NCBI RefSeq assembly: GCF_000176175.1
Contig: NZ_ACZP01000014.1
Location: 868,001 to 932,000 of the forward strand
Source: Vibrio furnissii CIP 102972
GTDB taxonomy: Bacteria > Pseudomonadota > Gammaproteobacteria > Enterobacterales > Vibrionaceae
Direction of reading: 5' to 3'
Length of the DNA stretch: 64,000 nucleotides
Shown: positions 26,076 to 36,166 of the stretch, piece by piece
How positions within the stretch are numbered: the stretch's first letter is position 1
How the letters are laid out: the number at the start of each line of letters is the position of its first letter
Translations under genes and position numbers: made by a program
The notes under the pieces: generated by a model
Database searches by the model: none
Seen by the model: the letters and a program-made list of their open reading frames with translations, nothing else
Told to the model about the DNA's origin: nothing

Positions 26076-28436
26076 ATGACGATTCAACAATTGAACGCAG
26101 CGCAGCTCTACCACGTCGCAGAGCTTGAGCAACTGCCGTGTAAGTCGACCAAAGAATTGGCTCCCATTGATGAAATCGTTGGCCAGGAACGCGCGCAAAA
26201 AGCGGTCGAGTTCGCCATGTCCATCAAGGAAAAAGGTTACAACATTTACGCCATCGGGCGGAATGGTTTGGGGAAACGCACCATGATTTTGCGTTACCTC
26301 AGCCGTCACAAACACGGCCCCATCGATTTGTTCGATTGGTGCTATGTGGCGAATTTTGATGATATTCGTGTGCCACGCGTGCTGAAGCTGCCGTGTGGCG
26401 TCGGGCAAGCGTTCCGTCAGGACATTGAAAAACTGATGGTCAAATTGATGAACGCGATTCCACTGGCGTTTGACAATGAGCTCTACTTCTCTCGCGCTGA
26501 AAAGCTGAAAAATCAACTGGCTCAAAAACAGCAAGATGAGCTGGAAGAGATTACCCGCAAAGCCAAAGAGCGCAGCATCAGCCTGACGATCACCACCCAA
26601 GGCGATTACCAATTTGTTGCCATGAATGGGGAAGAACTGCACACCGAAGAAACCTTTGATGCACTGAGCAAAAAAGAGCAAGAGCAGTTCAGCCAAACCA
26701 TCGATGAGTTGGAAGTGGCACTGCGCAATATGGTGCGCCAGTTGACGGAGTGGGAAGAGTCATACAGTGAAAAGATTAAAAAGCTGAATGACGACGTGAC
26801 GCTGGATGTGATCGGCCACTTTATCAAACAGTTAAAGCAGGATTATTCCAAGTACGCGGAGGTCAAAACCTATCTGACCGATCTGCAAAAAGACATCGTC
26901 GAAAACGTCGAAATCTTTTTGGATGAAACCGGTGAGCAAGGTGAATTGGCCAGTGCGGCGTTGGATAAAAAGCTGCCACGCCGTTACAAAGTGAACGTAC
27001 TGGTGAGTCGCACCAAAGAAGATTTTCCGATTGTGGTGGAAGAGAACCCGAACTACCACTCGCTGTTTGGTTACATCGAAACCGCCACTTACAAAGGCAC
27101 CGTGTTTACGGATTTCTCACTGATTCGTGCCGGTAGCTTGCACAAAGCCAACGGCGGCGTGCTGCTGATGGACGCGGTCAAAGTTCTGGAACAACCCTAT
27201 GTGTGGGATGGCCTGAAACGCGCCCTGCGTTCGCGCCAGCTCAGCTTCACTTCATTGGAAAAAGAAGTGACGTTGACGGGCACCGTGTCGCTCGACCCAG
27301 AACCGATCCCACTTGATGTGAAAATCATCCTGTTTGGCGATTACCGCACCTACGAGCTGCTGACGCATTACGATCCAGAGTTTGGGGAGCTGTTCCGCGT
27401 GACCGCCGATTTCGAAGATGAAATGAAGCGTACACCAGATACCGAGCTGCATTACGCGCGCTTTATCTCCAGCATTGTGCACGACAACAGCATGTTGCAT
27501 TGTGACCGCAAAGCGATCGCGCGCATCATCGAACACAGCTCACGCATCACTGGCGATCAGAACAAGCTATCGTTGCACTCGGCGCACATCGCCAACTTGC
27601 TGCGCGAATCCAACTACGTGGCGCGTCAGGCGAACTCCAACATGATTCGTCAGAACCACGTCGATGAAGCATTGCAGAATCAAGAAATGCGCGTGAACCG
27701 CTTGCAAGAAGGCGTGATGGAAAGCTTCGTCAACGGCACCACGCTGATGGAAACCGAAGGCATGGCGATTGGTCAAGTGAACGCATTGTCGGTCCTGGCG
27801 ACCAGCGATCACGCTTTTGGGGTGCCCAACCGAATCACTGCCACCACATCGTACGGCGACGGTGACATCATCGACATCGAACGCAGCGTGGATCTGGGCG
27901 GCAGCATTCACTCCAAAGGGGTAATGATTCTGTCGGCGTATCTGAGTTCAGTGTTTGGTCGCACCGCACGCGTGCCACTGACCACGACCATCACGTTTGA
28001 GCAATCGTACGGCGGCGTGGACGGCGACAGTGCCAGCATGGCTGAATTCTGTGCCATTGTGTCGGCATTCTCCAAACAGCCCAACCGCCAAGACATCGCC
28101 ATCACTGGCTCCATGAACCAGTTTGGTGAATCTCAGCCGATCGGCGGGGTGAACGAGAAGATTGAAGGCTTCTTCGATGTGTGTGGCATCAAAGGTCGCC
28201 ACAATACCCAAGGGGTGATCATTCCGCGCTCCAACCGCCACAACTTGATGCTGCGGGCGGATGTGGTGAAAGCGGTGGAAAAAGGAGAGTTCCACATTTG
28301 GACGATTGATCATGTCACCGAAGCGATTGAAATCCTGACCGGTAAATCGGCAGGGGTGGCAACGGATGACGGCAGCTACCCAGTCGATACCATCTTTGGG
28401 TTGGCGCAAGCGAAACTGAACGCACTGCGCAAGTAA
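26076..28436 (+). CDS. Lon-like (S16) protease family protein with degenerate ATPase
   Basis: A 786-residue protein of the YcbZ/LonB-like group. The C-terminal S16 protease domain has the catalytic serine in GGVDGDSASMAE (Ser652) and lysine in GGVNEKIEGFF (Lys695); the 43-residue spacing equals that of E. coli Lon. The N-terminal AAA region is degenerate: the P-loop reads GRNGLGKRT (residues 61-69), with Arg where Ser/Thr is expected, and the Walker B-like GGVLLMDAVK has Ala instead of Glu. A helical insertion lies at about 110-290. GGAGGGG precedes the ATG. It is probably a cytoplasmic protease; the substrate is unknown. Confidence 0.87.
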   Translation: MTIQQLNAAQLYHVAELEQLPCKSTKELAPIDEIVGQERAQKAVEFAMSIKEKGYNIYAIGRNGLGKRTMILRYLSRHKHGPIDLFDWCYVANFDDIRVPRVLKLPCGVGQAFRQDIEKLMVKLMNAIPLAFDNELYFSRAEKLKNQLAQKQQDELEEITRKAKERSISLTITTQGDYQFVAMNGEELHTEETFDALSKKEQEQFSQTIDELEVALRNMVRQLTEWEESYSEKIKKLNDDVTLDVIGHFIKQLKQDYSKYAEVKTYLTDLQKDIVENVEIFLDETGEQGELASAALDKKLPRRYKVNVLVSRTKEDFPIVVEENPNYHSLFGYIETATYKGTVFTDFSLIRAGSLHKANGGVLLMDAVKVLEQPYVWDGLKRALRSRQLSFTSLEKEVTLTGTVSLDPEPIPLDVKIILFGDYRTYELLTHYDPEFGELFRVTADFEDEMKRTPDTELHYARFISSIVHDNSMLHCDRKAIARIIEHSSRITGDQNKLSLHSAHIANLLRESNYVARQANSNMIRQNHVDEALQNQEMRVNRLQEGVMESFVNGTTLMETEGMAIGQVNALSVLATSDHAFGVPNRITATTSYGDGDIIDIERSVDLGGSIHSKGVMILSAYLSSVFGRTARVPLTTTITFEQSYGGVDGDSASMAEFCAIVSAFSKQPNRQDIAITGSMNQFGESQPIGGVNEKIEGFFDVCGIKGRHNTQGVIIPRSNRHNLMLRADVVKAVEKGEFHIWTIDHVTEAIEILTGKSAGVATDDGSYPVDTIFGLAQAKLNALRK

Positions 28437-28464
28437 ACGGATGATTGCCATCACCTGCTGAAAC

Positions 28465-28491
28465 GGCCACCCCAAGGGGTGGCCTTTTTTT
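28465..28491 (+). terminator. Intrinsic terminator of the Lon-like gene
   Basis: ggccacccc (28465-28473) and ggggtggcc (28476-28484) form a perfect nine-base stem followed by seven T, starting 28 bp after the stop. Confidence 0.92.
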
Positions 28492-28694
28492 ATACATTCT
28501 TTCATAAATTGTCACGATTGTTTCATCATTGTCAGCGTTGTCATAGGCCAAACGTTTACCTTGTTAACAGTATGATTCGTGTGCAAATTAATACTGGACA
28601 TGAATATCATCTTTGCCTACTCTCCGCGCCGAATACACTCTTTTGGGCGAACGCCCGCTGCATGGACGCATACTTTTTATTGTGAGGTTGTACC

Positions 28695-30323
28695 ATGCAG
28701 GTTTCATTGAAAAACATATCAATACGCGTTCAGATTTTATTACCCGTGGCTTTTCTCACGGTGGTGTTGCTCATCGCACTCTGGATCACCAAATCGAACT
28801 TGGTTCAAGAACAAGAATCCGTTGAGGCGAACACGCAGACCTTAGTGCAGTACAAAGACACGCTGGCGCAAGTGGATGACACCATTTACCCGCTGCGCAT
28901 TAGTGCGGTGTATGCGATTTACGACCCCGCTCGTCGAGACGTGTTTCTGCAAGAGCTCACCAGCGGCTTGAAAACGGTAGACGACACCCTTGAAGCGATG
29001 CAAAAACAAAAGCTATACGATGAAGAAATTGAACGCGTGCAACAGCGCATCGTCGATTATGTGGAGATGTCGCAGCGTGCGGTGGCGTTTTTTACCCGTC
29101 GTGATGCCGGTTTAGTCAGTGAACAGGAGTACCGCCAATTCATCGCAGAATACCGCGTGGTGGGAAACCGCATGGTGGAAGCCATTAATAACTTGTCACA
29201 AAAGGTCAATCACTACGCGACTCAATCCATGCAACAAAGCGCGAAAGACAGTGATGTTGTCATGCAAAACGCGATGTGGAGTGTGTTGTCGGTCTTGGTG
29301 GTGTCGCTGGGCGCCGCTTGGCTGCTGTCGGGGGCGATTGTGGCACCGATTCAGCGTTTGCAAACGGTGATGCGCAAACTGGCGCAAGGCGATTTGTCGG
29401 TGCGTGCTGATGCGAGCGGCAACAACGAAATTGCGCGTTTAAACAAAGACGTCAACCAAACCGCAGCGCAGTTGCATGCCACGGTCGATCAACTGACGCG
29501 CATCAGTGAAGACGTGGCCTCGGCGGCGACGGAACTGGCGGCTGTCATGACGCAGGCCGAAAGCAACGCGCAGCAAGAGCTGATGGAAATCGAGCAAGTG
29601 GCTTCGGCGGTGAACGAATTGGCGAGCACCGCCAACAATGTCAGCGACAACGCGACCTCTGCCGATTCAACGGCGCGCGAAGCGGATGGCTTGGCGCAAT
29701 CGGGCTTGTCGATCTTTTTGGAAAGTGGTCAAGCCAGCGAGCAGATGTCGGTGGCACTTAACGATGCGGCGCAAGTGGTGCAGCGTTTGAAAGAGCAGTC
29801 GGAACAAATCAGCAACGTGATTGAAGTGATTCGCGGCGTGTCTGACCAAACCAACCTGTTGGCGCTGAATGCGGCAATTGAAGCGGCGCGCGCAGGCGAA
29901 TCTGGCCGTGGGTTTGCGGTGGTCGCCGATGAAGTGCGCATGCTGGCCGCGCGCACGCAGGCATCGACGGAAGAGATTCAAGCCATCATTGAGGAACTGC
30001 AAGGTCAATCGGTGCTCGCCAACGAAAGCATGCAAACCAGCTTGGCGATGCTCAATCGTAACAATGAACTGGCGCTGCGAGCTAACGATGCGCTGGTTGG
30101 GATTACCGAATCCGTCTCGGCCATCAATGACACCAACGCGCAAGTGGCCACTGCTGCTGAAGAACAATCGCAAGTGACGCAAGACATCAACCGCAACGTG
30201 GTCAATATGTCGGAGCTGGTGCAGCAAAATGTCACCGGGATCAGCCAGAGTGCCAGCGCGAGTACCGAGCTGTCTCGTTTGGCCGAAAAGCAAAAAGAGC
30301 AGCTTTCCTTCTTTACACTGTAA
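28695..30323 (+). CDS. Methyl-accepting chemotaxis protein
   Basis: A 542-residue chemoreceptor. A first membrane helix spans about residues 14-33, followed by a helical periplasmic domain of about 155 residues (four-helix-bundle type), a second helix at about 193-214, a HAMP domain, and a long cytoplasmic signalling coiled coil. The conserved hairpin tip [20 protein letters not shown] sits near residues 381-400. There is no C-terminal CheR-docking pentapeptide; the protein ends QLSFFTL. The ligand is unknown. It stands alone, with terminators on both sides. Confidence 0.93.
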   Translation: MQVSLKNISIRVQILLPVAFLTVVLLIALWITKSNLVQEQESVEANTQTLVQYKDTLAQVDDTIYPLRISAVYAIYDPARRDVFLQELTSGLKTVDDTLEAMQKQKLYDEEIERVQQRIVDYVEMSQRAVAFFTRRDAGLVSEQEYRQFIAEYRVVGNRMVEAINNLSQKVNHYATQSMQQSAKDSDVVMQNAMWSVLSVLVVSLGAAWLLSGAIVAPIQRLQTVMRKLAQGDLSVRADASGNNEIARLNKDVNQTAAQLHATVDQLTRISEDVASAATELAAVMTQAESNAQQELMEIEQVASAVNELASTANNVSDNATSADSTAREADGLAQSGLSIFLESGQASEQMSVALNDAAQVVQRLKEQSEQISNVIEVIRGVSDQTNLLALNAAIEAARAGESGRGFAVVADEVRMLAARTQASTEEIQAIIEELQGQSVLANESMQTSLAMLNRNNELALRANDALVGITESVSAINDTNAQVATAAEEQSQVTQDINRNVVNMSELVQQNVTGISQSASASTELSRLAEKQKEQLSFFTL

Positions 30324-30345
30324 ATATTCTGGAAATCAACAAGCT

Positions 30346-30380
30346 AAGCCGTGCAATACCTTGTATTGTGCGGCTTTTTA
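30346..30380 (+). terminator. Intrinsic terminator of the chemoreceptor gene
   Basis: aagccgtgcaatac (30346-30359) pairs with gtattgtgcggctt (30363-30376), nearly perfect over 14 bases with a CTT loop, followed by TTTATTT. Confidence 0.9.
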
Positions 30381-30573
30381 TTTGCACCGAAGAGGATCTA
30401 ACTAGCTGTATCAATTAGGTTTTATGAACCATTCTTCTTATTCCGTTTTGTTATGAATTCAATGTCACATATCACTATCTTTCTTTACATTTCCTCACTA
30501 TATTGGCGATAAAACAGCGAAAAGTGTGACAATTGTCGCGCAAAAATAACGTCAGTGGGATCGAGGAGAATGC

Positions 30574-31818
30574 ATGGAAAAACCAGAGAGTTTGTTTGAG
30601 TGGCAGAGGATACAACGCTTTAATTTTTCAGTCTGGACCGTCTTGGCCGGCACCCTGTTTGCGCGCACCAGTTTTTTTATGGCGTGGCCGTTTTTGATTG
30701 TGTTTCTCTATCAGGATTATGGTGCGACGGCGGTGGAAGTGGGCACCATGCTCGCCAGTTCAGCCGTCGTCGGTGCGATCACCGGGCTTTATTCGGGTTA
30801 TCTGTCGGATAAGTTTGGTCGTAAATGGGTGATGGTGGCGGGGGCGTTGATTGCCTCTTTGGCCTATACCGGCATCGGTGTCGCGAATCAGATTTGGCAC
30901 TTTTACGTCTTGGTGATTTTGGCCGGTTTGATGCGGCCGATGATTGAGGCACCAGCAAAAGCGGTGCTGGGCGATAACCTGAGTAACCTCAAAGATCGCG
31001 AATTGGCGATGAATGTGCGTTACTTTCTGCTCAACCTTGGCGGCGCGATTGGTCCGCTGATTGGGATCACGCTGGGCTTGGCCCACCCGCAGGTGCTGTT
31101 TATCGCTACGGGGATTACCTACCTGATTTACGCGGTGTGGCTCCTGATGGCGATTGAACGCAAAGGTCACCATGTCAAACCCGATCCCTCGCTGTTGCCG
31201 AACTTTGGCCGCACCCTGCGCGTGATTGGTAAAGACAGCATTTTCGTCAAAATGATGATTGCCAACTTCATCATGATGTTTGTCTACGCGCAGATGGAGT
31301 CGTCAATTCCGCAGGTGATCGTGCGCTCCAGCGTGTCCGATGCCGCGCAATTGGTCGCCAGTTTGGTGTTGGTGAATACGCTGACCATCATCATCTTTCA
31401 GTTCCCAACCCTCAAGTGGCTGGAACATGTGCCGCTGTTTGTGCGCACGCGTATCGGTATGGTGCTGATGATGTTAGCTCAGGTCGGCTTTTTGCTGACA
31501 CCGTCTGACTGGCCATATGGCTGGTACATTGCCGGATTTGTACTGAGTATGGGTGAAGTGATTGCGTTTCCGACCCTCAATGTGCAAATCGACCGCATGG
31601 CGCCCGCGCATCTGCGGGGTTCCTATTTTGGTGCTGCTGCGCTGTATTCGCTGGGCTTTGCCATTGCACCGCTGATTGGCGGTGTGGTGATTGAATCGCT
31701 CAATCCGAATTGGTTATTTGGCGTGTGCATTGGCTTGTGTTTGGTGATGATCTGGCTCTACTGGCTGGCCGAACATCAAGACGATCCCGTGCAGCGCGAC
31801 GTGGCGGTGCAAAACTAA
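30574..31818 (+). CDS. MFS transporter, MdtH-like drug-efflux type
   Basis: A 414-residue 12-helix major facilitator. The signature loop between helices 2 and 3 is GYLSDKFGRKWVMVAG at about residues 69-84, followed by a family-typical GLMRPMIEAPAKAVLGDN region. The overall pattern resembles MdtH-type transporters, but the substrate is not predictable. GAGGAG precedes the ATG. It is a single-gene unit ended by a 16-bp perfect inverted repeat shared with the convergent mechanosensitive channel gene. A palindrome gacaattgtc (30528-30537) in the upstream region may be regulatory. Confidence 0.85.
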   Translation: MEKPESLFEWQRIQRFNFSVWTVLAGTLFARTSFFMAWPFLIVFLYQDYGATAVEVGTMLASSAVVGAITGLYSGYLSDKFGRKWVMVAGALIASLAYTGIGVANQIWHFYVLVILAGLMRPMIEAPAKAVLGDNLSNLKDRELAMNVRYFLLNLGGAIGPLIGITLGLAHPQVLFIATGITYLIYAVWLLMAIERKGHHVKPDPSLLPNFGRTLRVIGKDSIFVKMMIANFIMMFVYAQMESSIPQVIVRSSVSDAAQLVASLVLVNTLTIIIFQFPTLKWLEHVPLFVRTRIGMVLMMLAQVGFLLTPSDWPYGWYIAGFVLSMGEVIAFPTLNVQIDRMAPAHLRGSYFGAAALYSLGFAIAPLIGGVVIESLNPNWLFGVCIGLCLVMIWLYWLAEHQDDPVQRDVAVQN

Positions 31819-31830
31819 CCGCAAATTACT

Positions 31831-31867
31831 CGACAAAAAAACCGCCACGTGGGCGGTTTTTTTGTCG
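31831..31867. terminator. Bidirectional terminator, perfect 16-bp inverted repeat
   Basis: A 16-base arm (cgac, seven A, ccgcc; 31831-31846) is repeated exactly in inverted form at 31852-31867 around ACGTG. The A and T tracts serve the convergent MFS (plus) and channel (minus) genes. Confidence 0.92.
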
Positions 31868-31881
31868 GTGGACGCGCGGGA

Positions 31882-32982
31882 TTAAGGCTGCACCGATGGG
31901 GCCGGCACATCACCGGCGCTGGCCGGATCGATAATCAAGGTGCGGGTTGGGAAGGCGACATCAGCACCATTGTTCTGAATAATGGTCATGATTTGCAACA
32001 GCACATCTTGCTTCACTTCGTGGTAACGAATCCAGTTCACGGTTTTGGTGAAGGTGTAGATGAAGAAATCCAGTGACGATGGCCCAAACGCGTTAAAGTT
32101 CACGATCAGGGTTTGATGTGCATCGATGTCTGGGTGATTTTTCAACATCTCGCGCACTTCGTTGATCACGGTTTCCATCTTGTTTGCGTCTTGATAACGC
32201 AGGCCAATGGTTTCGTGAATGCGGCGGTTTTGCATGCGCGACGGGTTTTCTACCACGATGTTGCTGAATACCGAGTTCGGGACATACAGCGGGCGTTTAT
32301 CAAACGTTCGAATGATGGTCATACGCCAGCCGATGCGTTCAACGGTGCCTTCAATCTGGCGATCCGGTGAACGAATCCAATCGCCGACTTTAAATGGGCG
32401 ATCGAAGTAAATCATCAAGCCACCAAAGAAGTTCGACAGCAGATCTTTGGCCGCCAAACCGACCACCAGACCACCGACCCCGCCAAAGGTCAGCAACCCT
32501 TTCAAACTGAGTCCGAATGCCTGCATCACCGACAAAATTGCGGTGATGATGATCAACATGCGTGTCACTTTGGAGATGGCCTGCACGGTGGTCTCATCGC
32601 GTTTGCGCTGTCTGAGGATATAGTGCTCAATTTCACCCACCAGGCGTAGCAGAATCCACACGAAGATGGCAATCAACATCAATTTCTTGGTGTTTTGCAG
32701 CCAGTTAAATTTGGTTTGGAAGTGATCATCGAGCAGCAAGCCCAGAGAAATGGTGCCCGGCCAACACCAGATCAAGGTACTGATGGGCGTTTTGAGAGCG
32801 TGCAGGACCACGTCATCCCAATGGAATGAGGTCTTTTCGGTCAGGTTAAACAAATAGCGGTAAGCCAGTCGCCATACGCCCCAAGCCACAAAGCTGGCAA
32901 GGGTGATAAACAGCACACTGTTGTCCCAGTCTTTTAAATAAGGCGATGCCTGAAAGCGAAGAATTAAATCGTCAATGCTCAT
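31882..32982 (-). CDS. MscS-family mechanosensitive ion channel
   Basis: A 366-residue inner-membrane protein with about four or five helices. The MscS pore helix and adjoining segment are FGGVGGLVVGLAAKDLLSNF, followed by GGLMIYFDRPFKVGDWI and a beta-rich cytoplasmic domain containing GTVERIGWRMTIIRTFDKRP and YVPNSVFSNIVVENPSRM. It is longer than MscS itself because of two or three extra N-terminal helices. It releases solutes under hypo-osmotic shock. The C-terminus is Ala/Pro-rich. It lies next to the KtrAB genes, another osmotic function, but on the opposite strand. Confidence 0.92.
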   Translation of the reverse strand: MSIDDLILRFQASPYLKDWDNSVLFITLASFVAWGVWRLAYRYLFNLTEKTSFHWDDVVLHALKTPISTLIWCWPGTISLGLLLDDHFQTKFNWLQNTKKLMLIAIFVWILLRLVGEIEHYILRQRKRDETTVQAISKVTRMLIIITAILSVMQAFGLSLKGLLTFGGVGGLVVGLAAKDLLSNFFGGLMIYFDRPFKVGDWIRSPDRQIEGTVERIGWRMTIIRTFDKRPLYVPNSVFSNIVVENPSRMQNRRIHETIGLRYQDANKMETVINEVREMLKNHPDIDAHQTLIVNFNAFGPSSLDFFIYTFTKTVNWIRYHEVKQDVLLQIMTIIQNNGADVAFPTRTLIIDPASAGDVPAPSVQP

Positions 32983-33187
32983 CGGATGGTTGCACTATTC
33001 AGTCGGTGAATTTTGTTGCCCAAACTACCAGAAAATGCAGGGATTCTCTATAGATGGCGTCACTGTGACGTTTCCATCCCATACGCGTTTGGTATATAAA
33101 ATGGAGAGCACATGATTTGGATACGCAGCGCTTGAACGCTGCAAGGCTCAGTATTGTTATTGTCAGTAGGGTAATAAAGGCAACGTA

Positions 33188-33850
33188 ATGAAAATTCGTG
33201 ATAAGCAGTTCGCAGTCATTGGTTTAGGTCGTTTTGGTTTGTCCGTGTGTCAGGAGCTGACGGAAGCAGGGGCGCAAGTGCTCGCGGTGGATGTCGATGA
33301 AGAGAAAGTCAAAGCGGCGATGAATTACGCCACGCAAGCGATTGTGGCCAACTGCACCATTGAAGAAACGGTGTTTGAGCTGAAACTGAAAGATTACGAC
33401 ATGGTGATGGTCGCGATTGGCGAAGACATCAACTCATCGATTCTCGCTACTTTGGTGGTGAAAGAGTCGGGCGCGAAATCGGTGTGGGTGAAGGCCAACG
33501 ATAAGTTCCACGTCAAGATTCTGCACAAGGTCGGCGCCGACCACGTCATCATGCCGGAACGGGACATGGGGATTCGCGTGGCGCGTAAAATGCTCGATCG
33601 CCGCGTGCTGGAATTCATTGAACTGGGCAGCGGCTTGGCGTTAACGGAAGTGGTGATCGGCTCGCGCATGATGGGCAAACAAATTGCCGAAATGCCCATT
33701 TGTCAGGAAGCGGGCGTGCAAGTGCTGGGCTTTAAACGTGGCCCGGAAGTCACCAAAGCACCGTCGCTTGATACCGTGCTTGAAATTGGTGATATGTTGA
33801 TTGTTGTCGGCCCGCAACAAACGCTGACTAAGCAGTTGAAAACCTTATGA
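33188..33850 (+). CDS. ktrA: K+ uptake regulatory subunit KtrA (RCK domains)
   Basis: A 220-residue cytoplasmic gating subunit. The N-terminal RCK Rossmann domain starts FAVIGLGRFGLSVCQELTEA at about residues 8-27 with an acidic residue after the second strand (LAVDVDEEKV), as in NAD/ATP-binding RCK rings. A C-terminal RCK domain follows from about residue 140. Its stop overlaps the ktrB start by ATGA (33847-33850). With KtrB it forms a sodium-dependent K+ uptake system known from vibrios. Confidence 0.92.
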   Translation: MKIRDKQFAVIGLGRFGLSVCQELTEAGAQVLAVDVDEEKVKAAMNYATQAIVANCTIEETVFELKLKDYDMVMVAIGEDINSSILATLVVKESGAKSVWVKANDKFHVKILHKVGADHVIMPERDMGIRVARKMLDRRVLEFIELGSGLALTEVVIGSRMMGKQIAEMPICQEAGVQVLGFKRGPEVTKAPSLDTVLEIGDMLIVVGPQQTLTKQLKTL

Positions 33851-35214
33851 ACCCGCTTGAACGCAGTGGTATTTTCTACGCGCTGGATAAAGACAAAAAC
33901 AGCAACAACGGTTCAGAACCCAAGATCATTCTGGTCAGCTTTTTGTCGGTGTTGCTGCCGGCGGCTGTGCTGTTGACGCTGCCCGTATTTTCAAAATCCG
34001 GGCTCAGCTTTACCGATGCCTTATTTACCGCAACCTCTGCCATCAGTGTGACGGGCTTGGGCGTGGTCGACACTGGCACCCATTTCACCATTCACGGTCA
34101 GATTTTGTTGCTGCTGTTGATGCAAATCGGTGGCCTTGGCCAAATGACCTTGTCGGCGGTGCTGCTCTACATGTTTGGGGTGCGTCTGAGCCTCAAACAA
34201 CAAGCGATCGCCAAAGATGCTTTGGGGCAAGACCGCGCGGTCAACCTGCAAAAGTTGGTCAAACGCATCATCATTTTTGCGCTGATTGCCGAAGGCATCG
34301 GCTGGGCGATTCTGTCGTTTCGGTGGGTGCCGGAATTGGGCTGGTCGCAGGGGCTGTTTAGTGCGCTGTTCCATGCGGTTTCTGCATTCAATAACGCGGG
34401 CTTCTCGTTGTTCTCTGACAGCATGATCAGCTATGCCGATGATCCTACCATTCTGTTGACCCTCGCCGGGCTATTTATCTTCGGCGGCCTCGGCTTTACG
34501 GTGGTGGGTGATGTGTGGGCACATTGGCGCTCGGGCTGGCGCTATTTCAGCTTGCATACCAAGTTGATGTTGGTGGCGACGCCGGTGCTGTTGCTGATCG
34601 GCACCTTGTTCTTCTGGTGCTTAGAACACAATAATCCGCACACCATGCAACCTTTGCCGCTGTGGCAGCAATGGCTGTCGGCTTTCTTCCAATCGGCCAC
34701 AGCGCGGACGGCTGGGTTTAATAGCGTCGACATTGCGCAGATGAGCCAACCGGCGCTGCTGATCATGATTATTCTGATGCTGATTGGTGCGGGTTCGACA
34801 TCAACCGGGGGCGGGATCAAAGTCTCGACGTTTACCGTGGCGTTTTTGGCGACTTGGACCTTCTTGCGTCAGAAGAAACACGTGGTGATGTTTAAGCGCA
34901 CCATCAACTGGCCGACCGTCACCAAAGCGCTGGCGATCATCGTGGTCAGTGGCGCGCTGTTGACCATCGCGATGTTCCTGTTGATGTTGACGGAACAAGC
35001 CAGTTTTGAAGCGGTGCTGTTTGAAACCATTTCGGCGTTTGCTACCGTGGGATTGACGGCGGGCCTTAGCGCGCAGCTGTCAGAGCCGGGCAAATACATC
35101 ATGATTGTGGTGATGATTATTGGACGGATTGGGCCGCTGACCTTGGCGTACATGTTGGCAAGGCCACAAGCGACGCTGCTGAAATATCCGGAAGATAATG
35201 TGCTGACGGGTTAA
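33847..35214 (+). CDS. ktrB: K+ uptake membrane subunit KtrB
   Basis: A 455-residue Trk/Ktr/HKT potassium transporter with four M1-P-M2 repeats. The selectivity-filter glycines are visible in P-loop segments such as TATSAISVTGLGVVDTG, HAVSAFNNAGFSLFSD, SATARTAGFNSVD and ETISAFATVGLTAGLS. The intramembrane loop of the third M2 is GAGSTSTGGGIKVSTF. It is translationally coupled to ktrA. Its convergent neighbour, a DUF2850 protein gene, ends 17 bp after the ktrB stop. Confidence 0.93.
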   Translation: MNPLERSGIFYALDKDKNSNNGSEPKIILVSFLSVLLPAAVLLTLPVFSKSGLSFTDALFTATSAISVTGLGVVDTGTHFTIHGQILLLLLMQIGGLGQMTLSAVLLYMFGVRLSLKQQAIAKDALGQDRAVNLQKLVKRIIIFALIAEGIGWAILSFRWVPELGWSQGLFSALFHAVSAFNNAGFSLFSDSMISYADDPTILLTLAGLFIFGGLGFTVVGDVWAHWRSGWRYFSLHTKLMLVATPVLLLIGTLFFWCLEHNNPHTMQPLPLWQQWLSAFFQSATARTAGFNSVDIAQMSQPALLIMIILMLIGAGSTSTGGGIKVSTFTVAFLATWTFLRQKKHVVMFKRTINWPTVTKALAIIVVSGALLTIAMFLLMLTEQASFEAVLFETISAFATVGLTAGLSAQLSEPGKYIMIVVMIIGRIGPLTLAYMLARPQATLLKYPEDNVLTG

Positions 35215-35231
35215 ATCTGAGGCGCTTCGTC

Positions 35232-35726
35232 TCAATCGTTGAAATGCGCTGAGAGTGCCGCTCGGCGCGTTTGCCCGGCGTTGCCCTCGCTGTCGGTGAT
35301 GGTGTCTTCATAGCCTTGTTTGACAAAGCGTTGAATGGGGCTGCTGGGCTCAATGCGTTTCAGTTGCGGCGATTTCATGGTGCCGGTGACTTGGTAAATG
35401 GTGATGCCCAGGCCGGTCTCGACTTCGATATTTTTGCCGTTGTAATCAAAATTGGTGCTCACCAAGCGGTTGTTGCGAAACACGCCGCGTTCATCGAACG
35501 TCAGCACTTCGGTCTGGTAGCTGGGCGCGCCAATTTCAACCCACGAACCATGCACATGTTTGGGGTCGACGTAATCCTTGTAGCTGAACAGGAGCAGCGC
35601 GCCAAAGCCACAGGCGAGCAGCGTTAAACCGCTCCAAAACACGGTCTTGAATACGGTCTCTTTCGAGACGATGGGCGGTCGGGTGCTGTCGGCATCCGTT
35701 CGCGTTCGTTTCTTCCCTGTCGCCAC
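35232..35726 (-). CDS. DUF2850 family membrane-anchored protein
   Basis: A 164-residue protein with a basic cytoplasmic N-terminus, one membrane helix at about residues 28-48 (WSGLTLLACGFGALLLFSY) and an extracytoplasmic domain. VHGSWVEIGAPSYQTEVLTF and the following strands match the DUF2850 pattern, a family seen mainly in vibrios. The start is GTG at 35726, preceded by AGGAG. Its function is unknown; it converges on ktrB. Confidence 0.8.
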   Translation of the reverse strand: MATGKKRTRTDADSTRPPIVSKETVFKTVFWSGLTLLACGFGALLLFSYKDYVDPKHVHGSWVEIGAPSYQTEVLTFDERGVFRNNRLVSTNFDYNGKNIEVETGLGITIYQVTGTMKSPQLKRIEPSSPIQRFVKQGYEDTITDSEGNAGQTRRAALSAHFND

Positions 35727-36166
35727 CTTGGTTTACTCCTGTTCCCGGCTCTCCTCCTGTCGATGGGGAGGTTGAATTGAAAGCATCGTCCTGTGCGCGC
35801 GTACATCGTTTGGGCGCTGTGCCCCGAATCAATGTTCAGCCCGGAAATCACGTCAAGCCACATGCGCTGTTCTGCCGAAAAATTATCGCAAAATAAGCGT
35901 GAAATAGCTTGGCGTCGGCGCAAACAGAACGCAATTCGTGGTCAGCAAAGTATGATCTTGCTTCAAGAATTGAGCTTTCTATCAATGGACGCCTCGGGTG
36001 ATGTTCGTGCCACAAAATATAGGTCAAGATGGCGTGTGACGCCCTCAATGAAAAGAGTCAAAGAAAGCGGCAGCTAAACCTTGTGTCGACGACGTTCTTG
36101 AGTTAAAAACAGAGCATCCGTGCGCTGGCTGCGCACGGCATGCATTCAATTCAACAAGGAAGAACA
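35727..36166. other. 440-bp intergenic region, no convincing gene
   Basis: Between the DUF2850 start and ppnP. A 94-codon plus-strand open frame (35793-36077) lacks a ribosome binding site and has Arg/Ser-rich composition like non-coding frames, so I do not call it. The region must contain promoters for both flanking genes, but I see no clear consensus boxes or strong stem-loops. Confidence 0.5.

Noticed and set aside
26013..26696. 227-codon minus-strand frame opposite the Lon-like gene
   Set aside because: Phe/Leu/Gln-rich antisense frame overlapping a well supported plus-strand protein and its promoter.
35793..36077. 94-codon plus-strand frame in the DUF2850-ppnP gap
   Set aside because: No ribosome binding site, non-protein-like composition, no recognisable motif.
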